Positions 1-9,368 of a stretch of 64,000 nucleotides of DNA are shown one piece after another. Origin of the DNA: Branchipolynoe longqiensis (Eukaryota > Annelida > Polychaeta > Phyllodocida > Polynoidae). The position numbers and the translations under genes are program-made. The notes below the pieces were generated by a model. It was not told where the DNA came from and ran no database searches. It saw only the letters and a list, made by a program, of their open reading frames with translations. The DNA is taken from positions 2,757,274 to 2,821,273 of the forward strand of contig CM059192.1 of assembly GCA_030323885.1 (NCBI GenBank). The letters run 5' to 3'. Numbering within the stretch: position 1 is the first letter of the stretch; each line of letters opens with the position of its first letter.

Positions 1-1140
1 ATCTAGGTGGCTGCCAGTTGTTTGGTAGCCACCAGAAGGTAAAACAGTCGATGAGAGACCAACACTTCCTAGTCGTCATGGGATGAATTTTATTATTCAA
101 CATTTAAACTGTGATCTGTATGTAGACTATATTTCTTTCTGTATGTATATACAGTTTATTTTTTATTCACATAAATAGTTTGTTTCAGTCACTGTACATA
201 CCTGGATCAGCATGTGTCTCCTGGTTTCTCATCCATATTTGTTTCGATGAAACGTTTTACTTTCATCACTGAACAAAGTTAAGAGGCAAAAAGTCAGCTT
301 GCGAAAGAAAGTGCATTGATGACTTGAACTATATAACATGGCAAAGTTACAGATGTTTTTTGTTGTGGAAATAACCATGTATGATAAGTACTTGCGTATG
401 TGGTTTCTGATCAGTATTTATTTATAGATGAGGTTTACGGTAACCTATGACTGGAGATGGGGGAGATTCCATGGTCCAACCCCTAACCTGAATGGCCGAT
501 AATAGGTTTTAGGAGCTCCTGAAATGCACACAAGGTGGCATCTCTAGTGTAGATGCTACGAAAGTGGTGTTCCTACCGGCCATATGAGGAAGAGCACTGT
601 AGTAGTTGTACTAACTTTATATAAACATAATATATTATATATTACCTATATATTACCTATGTATTACTAAATATTACACATCAGGGTTATCGCTGAAATA
701 AAGAAGTCATCTTTGCTTGCTGATACTATACTACTAAAAATGAACTATTTAAGAAATAAATCAAATATTTAAAAATCCAAATTTGATTTTGATTTTGAAG
801 TGGTGCTATATCACTTTTATTTAATGTCTGATTTGCTCATATATATAATATATATATATATATAATAACTCTTATAGCATGTAATTTCTTTAAAAAGCAA
901 TGTGACATTTCACTGATACGTTAGCCAAATTTTAATTCGGTCTTTTAAAAAGACCCAGAAAGTCTGATGATGTTTTAGGTCCATGATTGACGAGCAGGAG
1001 TTAATAAAGTCATTATTTCAAGTCTTTGGCTTCTTCTGTTGTATTATTCTTTTGTTGTGAAGTGGTCTCGGAATGTCGGCCATAAAACCATTTGAAAAAT
1101 AGCTGGATTTGGTCAATATTCATCAACAGTGGTGTATTTT
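1..1140. other. AT-rich intergenic DNA, no gene seen
   Basis: No open frame of interest, tRNA-like box or TIR was recognised. The only visible structure is an (AT)n microsatellite near 838-868 and short ATATTACCTAT repeats near 630-670. Confidence 0.6.
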
Positions 1141-1154
1141 GTCAACAATGAGAA

Positions 1155-1232
1155 CCATCACACATGAAGCAAGACTCGAACCTATGTGTATGTCCTTCCG
1201 GATTAAGTGTCCTAGCCATTAGCAAAGTTCTT
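1155..1232 (-). repeat. tRNA-like SINE head fragment
   Basis: Read on the minus strand, the segment has a B-box-like GGTTCGAGTCT and an A-box-like TGGCTAGGACA at about tRNA spacing. There is no good acceptor stem, so it looks like a degenerate SINE head rather than a tRNA gene. It belongs to none of the families seen elsewhere in the window. Confidence 0.35.
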
Positions 1233-1242
1233 TGATGTTTGT

Positions 1243-1277
1243 GAATTACCCATGTTGCTAAGCAACATGGGTAATTC
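1243..1277. promoter_or_regulatory. 35-bp perfect palindrome with X-box-like core
   Basis: Two 17-bp arms, GAATTACCCATGTTGCT and its exact complement, flank a single A. The centre GTTGCTAAGCAAC resembles the symmetric RFX X-box. No gene is visible beside it, so a regulatory role is inference only; it may be a hairpin within a repeat. Confidence 0.4.
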
Positions 1278-1591
1278 CTCTTTCATTGCCATCTGGACTT
1301 GAATCCGCAAGGTTTGCACTCGACCTAAGATTTCCACACTAACACCCAAACTAACGCATGGTGTCGAGCCAGTTGTAGTTTTCTCCTTCCCACCCACCCC
1401 AGCAGAAGACTGCCTACGTCTGAGGGTTGAGCGACCTGGAACCCTCACAGATAATGTTCAAGCCTCAAACTGGACCGGCGCCCGAACCCCCTTTTGTTGA
1501 CTGTCTGAATAAATGATGGCAATATTACACTGTATTGTCGTCCCACATTCCTGAATTATGATAAATATATATAAACTCTCCCACAAGGTAC

Positions 1592-1904
1592 GTTGGTTGG
1601 TTTTGGGAGTTTTACGTCCTGGCAACATCTAAGGACATATCAGGACAGGTACGGACTTGTGACAATGCACACTCATGACTTTATAGTGCTGCCTCATTGG
1701 GCAATCAGGCCGGCGCCACCATCACCCGATATTCCACTCAATCACATTATCCTGACACCTAGCTAACCAGTCCTTACCCTTTCTGAGCGCTAGGCTAGGA
1801 ATCGACAAGTATCAATTTTAAAGTCATTGTGTTTGACTCGACCGGGAACCTAACTCCTGAGATTACCTAGTCCGTGCTCTACCGATTATGGCACCGCTCC
1901 CAGT
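1592..1904 (-). mobile_element. SINE-1 copy, full length
   Basis: The tail TTGGTTGG...GTTTTACGTCCTGGCAAC lies at the left and the tRNA-like head, with an inverted B box (CGGGAACCTAACTCC) and A box, at the right. The element is flanked by a nearly identical 40-bp direct repeat (1550-1589 and 1905-1945), far longer than a normal SINE target duplication. Confidence 0.85.
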
Positions 1905-2173
1905 CCTGAATTAGGATAAAATATATATAAACTCTCCCACAAGGTGAGTAGATTTCGAACTTTTATATACTCGTTTGGCCAGACTAGGTGTGGGTAATCA
2001 TAGTGGCTAATAGCCATTAATTGCTTTTTAGCAGTCAAGCTTTCTGTCGTAGTCCAGGTAACAGATTTTAATAGTCCTTAATTGGCTGTTAAGACTGAGG
2101 TGAGTGAACATCAGTGACATTCTTACCAGGCCCTGAGTGACTGATGTGACTACCGGAAGCCTGGAGACATAAA

Positions 2174-2405
2174 ACAAGCTTGTTTTCTTTAACGACGCCT
2201 CTAGAGCGCATTGATTTTCATATTGTTGGCTATTGGACGTCAAACATATGGTCATTCTGACATATTTCTTTGAAGGAAACCCGCTGCTGCCACATAGGCT
2301 ACTCTTTCTGAATGGAAAATAGCCCAAACTGCAAATGTGTCCACTGAGCAGGATCCATAGGATGACCCACACCTTCACAGGCGGACCTGGTACCGCCTGA
2401 ACTAC
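2174..2405 (-). mobile_element. SINE-4 copy (mollusc-type SINE), partial
   Basis: The segment matches 11706-12092 over AAGCTTGTTTT...TTAAYGACRCCTCTAGAG, GGCTATTGGA, TGGTCATTCTGACATATTTC and CCACTGAGCAGGATC. I recall this sequence type as a widespread molluscan SINE. An internal part is deleted relative to the 11.7-kb copy, so the antisense reading frame across it is not a gene. Confidence 0.7.
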
Positions 2406-2470
2406 GTACAAGAGACCTGTGCTGTACTGAGGGGATAGAACATGGCTAGGGGTCACTCATCATTGTATAC

Positions 2471-2652
2471 AAGGTCATGGGGGTCATGCAAATGAGAAGT
2501 AGACGAGAATTCAAACCCCTTATTGCCATTAGGGGGCTAGTGTCATAACCATTAGACTATCTAGTCTTACTGATGCAATCACCTTATCCACATCTACCTG
2601 CCTATGTGGCTCCTTGCCTGAGACGTTAGTGCATGCTCCTACACTGGTCCCC
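2471..2652 (-). mobile_element. SINE-2 copy
   Basis: Same order as the SINE-2 copy at 18.77 kb on the same strand: a tail GTCATGGGGGTCATGCAAA, a degenerate inverted tRNA-like head (ACCATTAGACTATCTAGTC), then one 105-bp-type unit with CCTATGTGGCTCCTTGCCTGAGA. Confidence 0.6.
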
Positions 2653-2791
2653 TGGAATTGTAAGTCTGTTAAATTGTTTACTCCCATAAGTCGTCTAATA
2701 CTTACAATTACACATACATGCAATGCACTTACATATATACACAGCGTAGGTTCAACAACCATACATGACATAGTTTGTACAGGATCCGGGT

Positions 2792-4335
2792 CACAGTGTG
2801 ACGTGTCATGGGGATGATGCAATTGGAAATGATTGCGGCAAGAGCAGATATCACCCAACCTTATGAGGATAGCACGCTAACCATTACATTACCTAGGCTG
2901 CCTGATGTCACCACCCTATCCGCGCCTACCTGTCTATGCAGCTCCTTGCCTGAGATGTCAGTGCAGACTACTACACTAACCATTACATCACCAAGGCTCC
3001 CTGATGTCAGAACCCTATCCACGCCTAGCTGTCTTTGCGGCTCCTTGCATATGCCTGAGAGGTCAGTGCAGACTACTACACTAACCATTACATTAGCAAG
3101 GCTCCCTGATGTCAGAACCCTATCCACGCCTACCTGTCTATGCGGCTCCTTGCATATGCCTGAGAGGTCAGTGCAGACTACTTCACTAACCATTACATCA
3201 GCAAGGCTCCCTCATGTCACCACCCTATCCACGCCTACCTGTCTTTGCGGCTCCTTGCATATGCCTGAGAGGTCAGTGCAGACTACTTCACTAACCATTA
3301 CATCACCAAGGCTCCCTGATGTCAGAACCCTATCCACGCCTACCTGTCTATGCGGCTCCTTGCATATGCCTGAGAGGTCAGTGCAGACTACTTCACTAAC
3401 CATTACATCACCAAGGCTCCCTGATGTCAGAACCCTATCCACGCCTACCTGTCTATGCGGCTCCTTGCATATGCCTGAGAGGTCAGTGCAGACTACTTCA
3501 CTAACCATTACATCACCAAGCTCTGATGTCAGAACCCTATCCACCCTACTGTCTATGCGGCTCCTTGCATATGCCTGAGAGGTCAGTGCAGACTACTTCA
3601 CTAACCATTACATAACAAGGCTCCTGATGTCAGAACTATCCACGCCTACCTGTCTATGCGGCTCCTTGCATATGCCTGAGAGGTCAGTGCAGACTACTTC
3701 ACTAACCATTACATCACCAAGGCTCCCTGATGTCAGAACCCTATCCACGCCTACCTGTCTATGCGGCTCCTTGCATATGCCTGAGAGGTCAGTGCAGACT
3801 ACTTCACTAACCATTACATCACCAAGGCTCCCTGATGTCAGAACCCTATCCACGCCTACCTGTCTATGCGGCTCCTTGCATATGCCTGAGAGGTCAGTGC
3901 AGACTACTTCACTAACCATTACATCACCAAGGCTCCCTGATGTCAGAACCCTATCCACGCCTAGCTGTCTTTGCGGCTCCTTGCATATGCCTGAGAGGTC
4001 AGTGCAGACTACTACACTAACCATTACATCACCAAGGCTCCCTGATGTCAGAACCCTATCCACGCCTACCTGTCTATGCGGCTCCTTGCATATGCCTGAG
4101 AGGTCAGTGCAGACTACTACACTAACCATTACATCAGCAAGGCTCCCTCATGTCAGAACCCTATCCACGCCTAGCTGTCTATGCGGCTCCTTGCATATGC
4201 CTGAGAGGTCAGTGCAGACTACTTCACTAACCATTACATCAGCAAGGCTCCCTCATGTCACCACCCTATCTGCGCTTACCTGTCTTTGCAGCTCCTTGCC
4301 TGAGAGGTCAGTACAGACTACTACACTAATGTAGA
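2792..4335 (-). repeat. SINE-2 with 105-bp tandem array of its head unit
   Basis: After a SINE-2 tail (CATGGGGATGATGCAA, 2796-2830), a 105-bp unit repeats about 13 times from 2890. Each unit contains CTCCCTGATGTCA, CTATGCGGCTCCTTGC and GCAGACTACTTCACTAACCATTACATCACC. Read on the minus strand the last segment is the A-box-like GGTGATGTAATGGTTAG of the SINE-2 head. Because 105 is divisible by three, repetitive open frames of about 235-256 codons exist on the plus strand; I do not regard them as genes. A few units carry small deletions (3520-3640) that break the frame. Confidence 0.85.
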
Positions 4336-4339
4336 GGTG

Positions 4340-4930
4340 ACTGGGAATGGGTGTGTGGCCATCGTGTTTCTTGAAGTGAAATATTGGTCACACATGAGTG
4401 CACACTTCTAGACTTGTAGTCTACACAGGGAATGCTCGCCATGCTATATCCTTGTTAAGAACATATATCACTTTAAAAAAGAATTAACATCAAATTCTGT
4501 TTATTTTCTAAGTCTGATATTAGTTCTTGGCACTGCCATCAGATGGCAGGTTGGTGCTGGAAATTCTTTTTTTCTAGAGTGTGACTTATTAAGGTTGTAC
4601 TATATGGATCACCTTGCCGATTATCATGCAAGCTAAACTTATGTTGATTTGAAATATATATATTTGGTGTTTCTGTTAGATTGAATTTAGTTTTGCGGGT
4701 TCATTTTAAATGCTGATTCAAATGAAAACCAATATGGCGGATTTAGTATAAAAAAATGCAGTGTAAAATATTCCAATAAAAGTAGGGAGATGGGGTTACA
4801 TGGGTGTAGTATATAACGTGAACATCACAATGGGGAACAGGAAGCACTCTGACCTGAGGTTGGGGTGGGCAGGAGATATGGGGGATGTCTAAAATGGTGG
4901 GCGAAAACATCAAGCACCAGCGAGGGAGGG
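4340..4930. other. no feature recognised
   Basis: Unique-looking AT-rich sequence. No frame, TIR or tRNA-like box supports a call. Confidence 0.5.
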
Positions 4931-4933
4931 ACG

Positions 4934-5391
4934 CCGGTGTTGCGGTTTCCCAGGGACACCAGTTTGCGAGGGACACATCGCTTCTGCACATGCGTCAAAA
5001 TCGAACAGCATCGTCACTAACCTTATAAATTTAATATAATGTTTTTGGTAAAGATGTTTTCTATATGTGTACCAAACGATTTGTTTCTAGATGGTGTAAT
5101 TTGAGAGATATTTGACTTCTTTTGTATGCCTTGAGTTTGACGGTACACGCAGTGCAAAACGTTAGTTTTATTCAAAATTAATAGAAATCAAGAACCCTAA
5201 CCTTATAAATTTAATATAGTCTTTATGGTAAAGATGTTTTCTATACATGTACCAAGCGATTTGTTTCTAGATGGTGTAATTTGAGAGATATTTGACTTCT
5301 TCTGTATGAAGATTTGCTCACGGCCGTTAACAATGCATTTGAATGGAAGTGTCCCTGGCAAACTGGTGTCCCTCGGAATCCGCATCACCGG
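4934..5391. mobile_element. TIR element with internal tandem repeats, copy 1
   Basis: Terminal inverted repeats of about 40 bp begin CCGGTGTTGCGGTTTC at the left and, complemented, CCGGTGATGCGGATTCC at the right, followed in both by GGGACACCAGTTTGC. Inside are two tandem copies (about 179 bp apart) of a monomer starting CTTATAAATTTAATATA and holding TTTGTTTCTAGATGGTG and GAGAGATATTTGACTTC. No coding frame, so non-autonomous. The 52.3-kb element shares its outermost termini and monomers; the 9.4-kb element shares the monomer family. Confidence 0.75.
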
Positions 5392-5399
5392 GGCGGAAG

Positions 5400-6220
5400 T
5401 CGACGACTGAGGGCAGGGCGGTGGGGCGGGGCTGTGTGGACTAGGGTCTGCAGACAGAGCTTGGAGATTGGCTGAGAGACCCGAGAGATGTACAGAGATT
5501 GGTTGCAGCCTGGAGAAATGATGTCATGAATGTATATCGACCTGTGTTCAGAAATAAAGGGCCTTTTAGTGGATTAGTGTACTTGAGGGGAGAGGCACGA
5601 GTGTCTTGTATGCTTTACGGATGTGTATATAGTAAGAGGTTATGAGGTCAGAGACTGGGAGCAGGGTTCTAGTCCACTGCTAAGAGGGGAAGTAAACTTG
5701 CAGGCCATAGTGGATTTGTGGGCGTGGATATGTGAGCGCTAGCAGATTTACGGGCGTGGGGTTGGTGGCCATAGTGGAATTGTGTGGCATAGAGAAACGC
5801 TTGATGACTAGTAGAGGTGAGCAGTAGGAGGCGGCCAACACCGTGAACATAATAACCAATATATTACAACCGGCTGCGGAGTGCCTTGTCGAATACACCA
5901 ACCACTATTATAAGGGACTCCTAGTCCTAGTGGCCGTGGGCGGATTATCATGATATATAATTTAATTATAACACAGGTGATACTTCGATATTGGGGTGCT
6001 ATATCCGCTTCATTCAATGACACCTTGCTACATGAAGTAAACTCAGTCATGTGTGGATGGCTGATGGAAATGGTGGCAACGAAGTGAATAAGAACAGAAC
6101 AATGTGAAATATAATTTAAAGTTCATTATGTCAAACAATAAATAACAGGAGAAAAGATCATTTCCTGTTAGGTTTCCAAGATTAGTCTCCCTGCCGAAGT
6201 TATCACCTGCTTCAATACAG
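5400..6220. other. no gene recognised
   Basis: Short imperfect duplications such as GTGGCCATAGTGGA (5704 and 5767 areas) and GGGCGTGG are present. Antisense frames of 61-80 codons overlap each other and show no conserved motif. Confidence 0.5.
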
Positions 6221-6462
6221 GTCGTCTGCTCACGATGGGGTGTGAGGGATTTGGCGGGAATGTCACACAGTTCCACAGCTCAGACGTCTGCGCGCGCCGC
6301 CTAATCTCGTCTGCTTCTTTAAGCACATTCCATACATTCCTTAATACGGTCGTCTGCGCTAATCAAATGTTGCCTGCTGTCACGCGGATTCCATTGCGCT
6401 GAGAATCGTCTGCTTCCACCGCAAAGCGACACAATTTCCCCATGGTGACAGCAGACGACATT
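6221..6462. promoter_or_regulatory. cluster of TCGTCTGC motifs
   Basis: The octamer TCGTCTGC or its complement occurs at about 6222, 6307, 6350, 6406 and 6451 in CpG-rich DNA (CGTCTGCGCGCGCC near 6285). The last site is the complement of AATGTCGTCTGC, which recurs at 20001 and 29933. No repeat boundary explains the cluster; function unknown. Confidence 0.3.
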
Positions 6463-6479
6463 TATGGTGCTTCGAATAC

Positions 6480-7300
6480 CTAGGCCTTGTTCAGGGTATG
6501 CCTCAGAATCGATTCTGAGATGCGTCTGTGACGTCTTTTTTTGCAAATTTGCGTTCAATGTGGGCCTCGTAGTCGACTCCGAGATGTTGCGCTTTTCAAC
6601 TAGGAGGCAAAACCGCCTCCAAATTGCGGTTTTCAGCCAATCAGAGCTTCTCTTTCAGTTGCAAATGGCTGCAGGAAATGCAAGCTATGGAGGCCGTCAA
6701 TTTTGAAGCACCAAACTGCTAAAGCGCTGTTCAGAGTAGCGCAGCATTTGGAATTTCTCCGAGTCGCCTCTGAGGCACCTCGTTGAACACGGTGTACAAT
6801 TTTCCGATCTAATGGCATGAGGATATATGTGAACTCTACTATAATAAATTGCAACTTATCTATATAATGGTAAATGGTGATATATACAATCCAAAGGCAC
6901 ATGAGGGATATGTGGAGTTGGTAAACTATTACTCATTAGGTATAGAAATTGTATAGTAAAATAGTATAGAGGAGGAGTGTCACTTCTTAGATACAGTCTT
7001 TGGAGGAGTCACCTCACATACCCCCTCCCCCCAGGTGTTATTTATGGATCACTGGCCACCACAAGGCACTGTAGCCAGCATGACAAGGCGTTGGATACAA
7101 CAGATTGAACCCTGATTGGTGGATCAACCCATGTGACCACCGCCATCTTGGATTCTAGAAACCTATATAAGATAATAAACCAGGAGTCTAGATCTCCTAC
7201 TTTTCACTCTTTCTCTACCTTCCTTCATTACCTGTATTGATTTCTCATTAGCTTGTCCACACCACTCACACCACCAGCCGGCGACTTTACAACGGCCCTG
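6480..7300. mobile_element. hAT-like TIR element split by a solo LTR
   Basis: The left end resembles CAGGGCCGTGTTCAGGGTA and the right end is its complement (GTTGAACACGG then CCCTG after the LTR). The body shares AAATGGC, CCAATCAGAG and GCCTCC-type segments with elements at 32.18 and 45.97 kb. Without the LTR it is about 320 bp. The flanks GAATACCT and GCATACTC match at 6 of 8 positions, weakly suggesting an 8-bp duplication. No transposase. Confidence 0.65.
6793..7291 (+). mobile_element. solo LTR, family 1, copy 1
   Basis: The segment starts TGTACAATTTTCC and ends GACTTTACA (TG...CA) and is bounded by the 4-bp duplication ACGG (6789-6792 and 7292-7295). It holds a TATA-like CCTATATAAGATAATAAAC and the block GAGTCTAGATCTCCTAC near its 3' end, plus a CCGCCATCTTGG motif near 7140. 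There is no internal region, so it is a solo LTR, consistent with a Gypsy-like element. It interrupts the hAT-like element exactly, which resumes at 7292. Confidence 0.85.
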
Positions 7301-7442
7301 GCATACTCAGGAAACAAGTGGTTATCGACTCAAGCTGTGGATCAAAGAACTGTGACACAACGAGATGGCTGACTGTCTAGAACTAACATCCGGGTACTTT
7401 ATTGTTCTTTAGCCACGTACATGGTTAGAAACGTCATCATCA

Positions 7443-7755
7443 GTTGGTTGGTTGTTAGAGTTTTACGTCCTTGCAACATCAAAGGTCATATCAGGACGGG
7501 TACCGACTTGTGACAGTGTGCACTCATGGTGACTATAGTGCTGCCCTACTGGGAAATCAGGCCACTGGCAGCATGACCCGATATCCCACTCAGTCATATT
7601 ATCCTGACACTGAGCTAACCACTCTTTGCCCTATCCTATTAATGCCTAGCACCAGGCTAGGAAGCGACAAGTATCAATTTTATGAATATAAGTCGTTGGT
7701 TTGACTCAACCGGGAACCAAATTCCCGATCTCCTGCATGTGAGGCCCGCACTCAT
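7443..7755 (-). mobile_element. SINE-1 copy, head truncated
   Basis: The tail TTGGTTGGTTGTTAGAGTTTTACGTCC lies at the left. The conserved body (CATATCAGGACGGGTACCGACTTGTGACAG split by small changes) leads to an inverted B box at 7710-7730. The head breaks off at GAGGCCCGCACTCATC. Confidence 0.8.
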
Positions 7756-7792
7756 CATCGGTGTACACATCACAGGTCCACTGATATCACAC

Positions 7793-8002
7793 GCACATAT
7801 TGATGACGTCATCACTACGCAAGTGGTTATTGATGGTCTTTCTTTATGGAATGTGCGGAGGGCTTTGTCCTTTGTCTGTTCCTTTTGTATATCGCGCGCA
7901 CATATTGATGACGTCATCAGTACCCAAGTGGTTCTTGAGGTTCTTTCTTTGTGGAATATCGGGAGGGCTTTTGTCTTTGTGTGTTGCTTTTGTGTGAGTG
8001 TT
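7793..8002 (+). repeat. two 105-bp units each with a perfect CRE palindrome
   Basis: The sequence CATATTGATGACGTCATCA is repeated 105 bp apart, placing TGACGTCA at 7804-7811 and 7909-7916. The second unit runs into the 17-bp minisatellite, whose GTTCCTTTTGT word already appears inside the first unit (about 7878). Confidence 0.7.
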
Positions 8003-8412
8003 GCTTTTGTGTGAATGTTTCTTTTGTGTGAGTGTTCCTTTTGTGTGAGTTCTCCTTTTGTGTGAATGTTCCTTTTGTGTGATTGTTCCTTTTGTGTGAG
8101 TGTTCCTTTTGTGTGATTGTTCCTTTTGTGTGAATGTTCCTTTTGTGTGATTGTTCCTTTTGTGTGATTGTTCCTTTTGTGTGATTGTTCCTTTTGTGTG
8201 AATGTTCATTTTGTGTGAGTTCTCCTTTTGTGATTGTTCCTTTTGTGTGATTGTTCCTTTTGTGTGAATGTTCCTTTTGTATGATTGTTCCTTTTGTATG
8301 ATTGTTCCTTTTGTGTGAGTGTTCCTTTTGTGTGAGTGTTCCTTTTGTGTGATTGTTCCTTGTGTGTGAATGTTCCTTTTGTGTGAAGCTCCTTGTGTAT
8401 GAGTGGTGCTTG
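7995..8412 (+). repeat. 17-bp minisatellite
   Basis: About 24 copies of GTTCCTTTTGTGTGATT with T/A/G changes at the last positions. A 17-aa periodic antisense frame (THTKGTITQKEQSHKRN) results from the repeat and is not a gene. Confidence 0.9.
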
Positions 8413-8479
8413 TGTCTGTGTTTCCTTTGTGTGTTAGTGTGTGGGGCGCACAGTGAAGATGTCCTTGACCTTGACCTTG

Positions 8480-8735
8480 AGGGCGCGTGTCGTCTGCTGA
8501 TTGCCGCCGCCTCTATTCTCACAACCCTCCCGCCCGTGCGCCGGCATTAATTGTCGTCTGCTCTCGCGAGATTCTCGTTGTGGCGATGAAAAGGCTTCAA
8601 CCAATGAGAACCAGAAGGCACGATCGCGTTGTCACGTGTTTCCGGCGTAATATCGCCACGTCGTTATCACAGATGGACACAGCGTCAGACGCTAAGTGGT
8701 TATTGCCTGATATGGGATTTAGCGTCTGAGGGATT
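8480..8735. promoter_or_regulatory. CpG-rich segment with TCTCGCGAGA and TCGTCTGC motifs
   Basis: TGTCGTCTGC occurs at 8488 and 8552. The palindrome TCTCGCGAGA (8562-8571), known in mammals as a core promoter motif, follows directly. An 11-bp inverted repeat TCAGACGCTAA/TTAGCGTCTGA lies at 8685-8695 and 8719-8729. Promoter function is inferred only; no adjacent exon was identified. Confidence 0.3.
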
Positions 8736-8756
8736 TCATGAGTTCCGACCTCGTCG

Positions 8757-8990
8757 CGGTGTGGTGGCCGAATCGATAGCATGCGGGCCTCGCGTGTGGG
8801 AGATGGGGAGTTTGGTTCCCAGTTCAGTCAAGTGAAGGACTTATAAAATTGATGCTTGTCGCTTACTAGCCTGGTGCTCGGCATTAACAGGAAAGGGCAA
8901 GGACTGGTTAGCTCAGTGTCAGGATAATATGGCTGAGTGGGATATTGGGTCATGGTGCTGACATCCTGATTTCCTAGTGGGATGGCTGAC
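8757..8990 (+). mobile_element. SINE-1 copy, left part, interrupted
   Basis: The tRNA-like head GGTGGCCGAATCGATAGCATG with B box GGTTCCCAG is at the left; the body continues to the GGTGCTGACATCCTGATTTCC region. It stops at about 8990, where the gag-derived segment begins; the expected next SINE sequence (CACTATA...) appears degenerate at 9331-9352. Confidence 0.8.
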
Positions 8991-8994
8991 TAGT

Positions 8995-9331
8995 GACTTC
9001 CCGGCCCACTCCTTCCAGGGCCTACACCACCATGACCTCACCGTGCTCAGGGACGTCCTCCTCTACCCCTGGCCCACCGTCCGCCGCTACTCCGAGACGG
9101 TGTTCACATGGATAGCGGACGGGAGGCTCCCCCAGGGGTGGCACGACCCGGTCGCCCTCGACCTCCTGAGGGTCCAGACCCTCACCCTCCCCGCCCCTCA
9201 GGCCGCCCCAGCAGAAGCGGTCCCCCGAGGTGACGACCCTCCCCGAGGCACACACCTGCCCCGAGCCCACGTCGACGCCCGCACCGCCTACGATAGGCAC
9301 ACCCACGGGGCCCCCTGCCCGGCCTGGAACC
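8995..9331 (+). pseudogene. 337-bp internal fragment of gag-like ORF
   Basis: The segment matches 24343-24679 at 336 of 337 positions (G at 9034 against C at 24382). It covers the interior of the gag-like frame, from just after the word for LIDHP to PCPAWN, with neither end of the parent element. It remains open but has lost the start and the zinc-binding region. It sits inside a SINE-1. The near identity implies a very recent copy, or an assembly error. Confidence 0.9.
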
Positions 9332-9368
9332 ACTATATAGACCCCTGTCAGTGTTTATAAACATTGTG

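Noticed and set aside
2808..4334. Two long plus-strand frames of 256 and 235 codons
   Set aside because: They are 35-codon periodic translations of the 105-bp tandem array; the antisense is equally open and neither has domain features.
7844..8522. Antisense THTKG/TQKEQSHKRN repeat protein
   Set aside because: Translation of a 17-bp minisatellite; a 17-codon period arises automatically.
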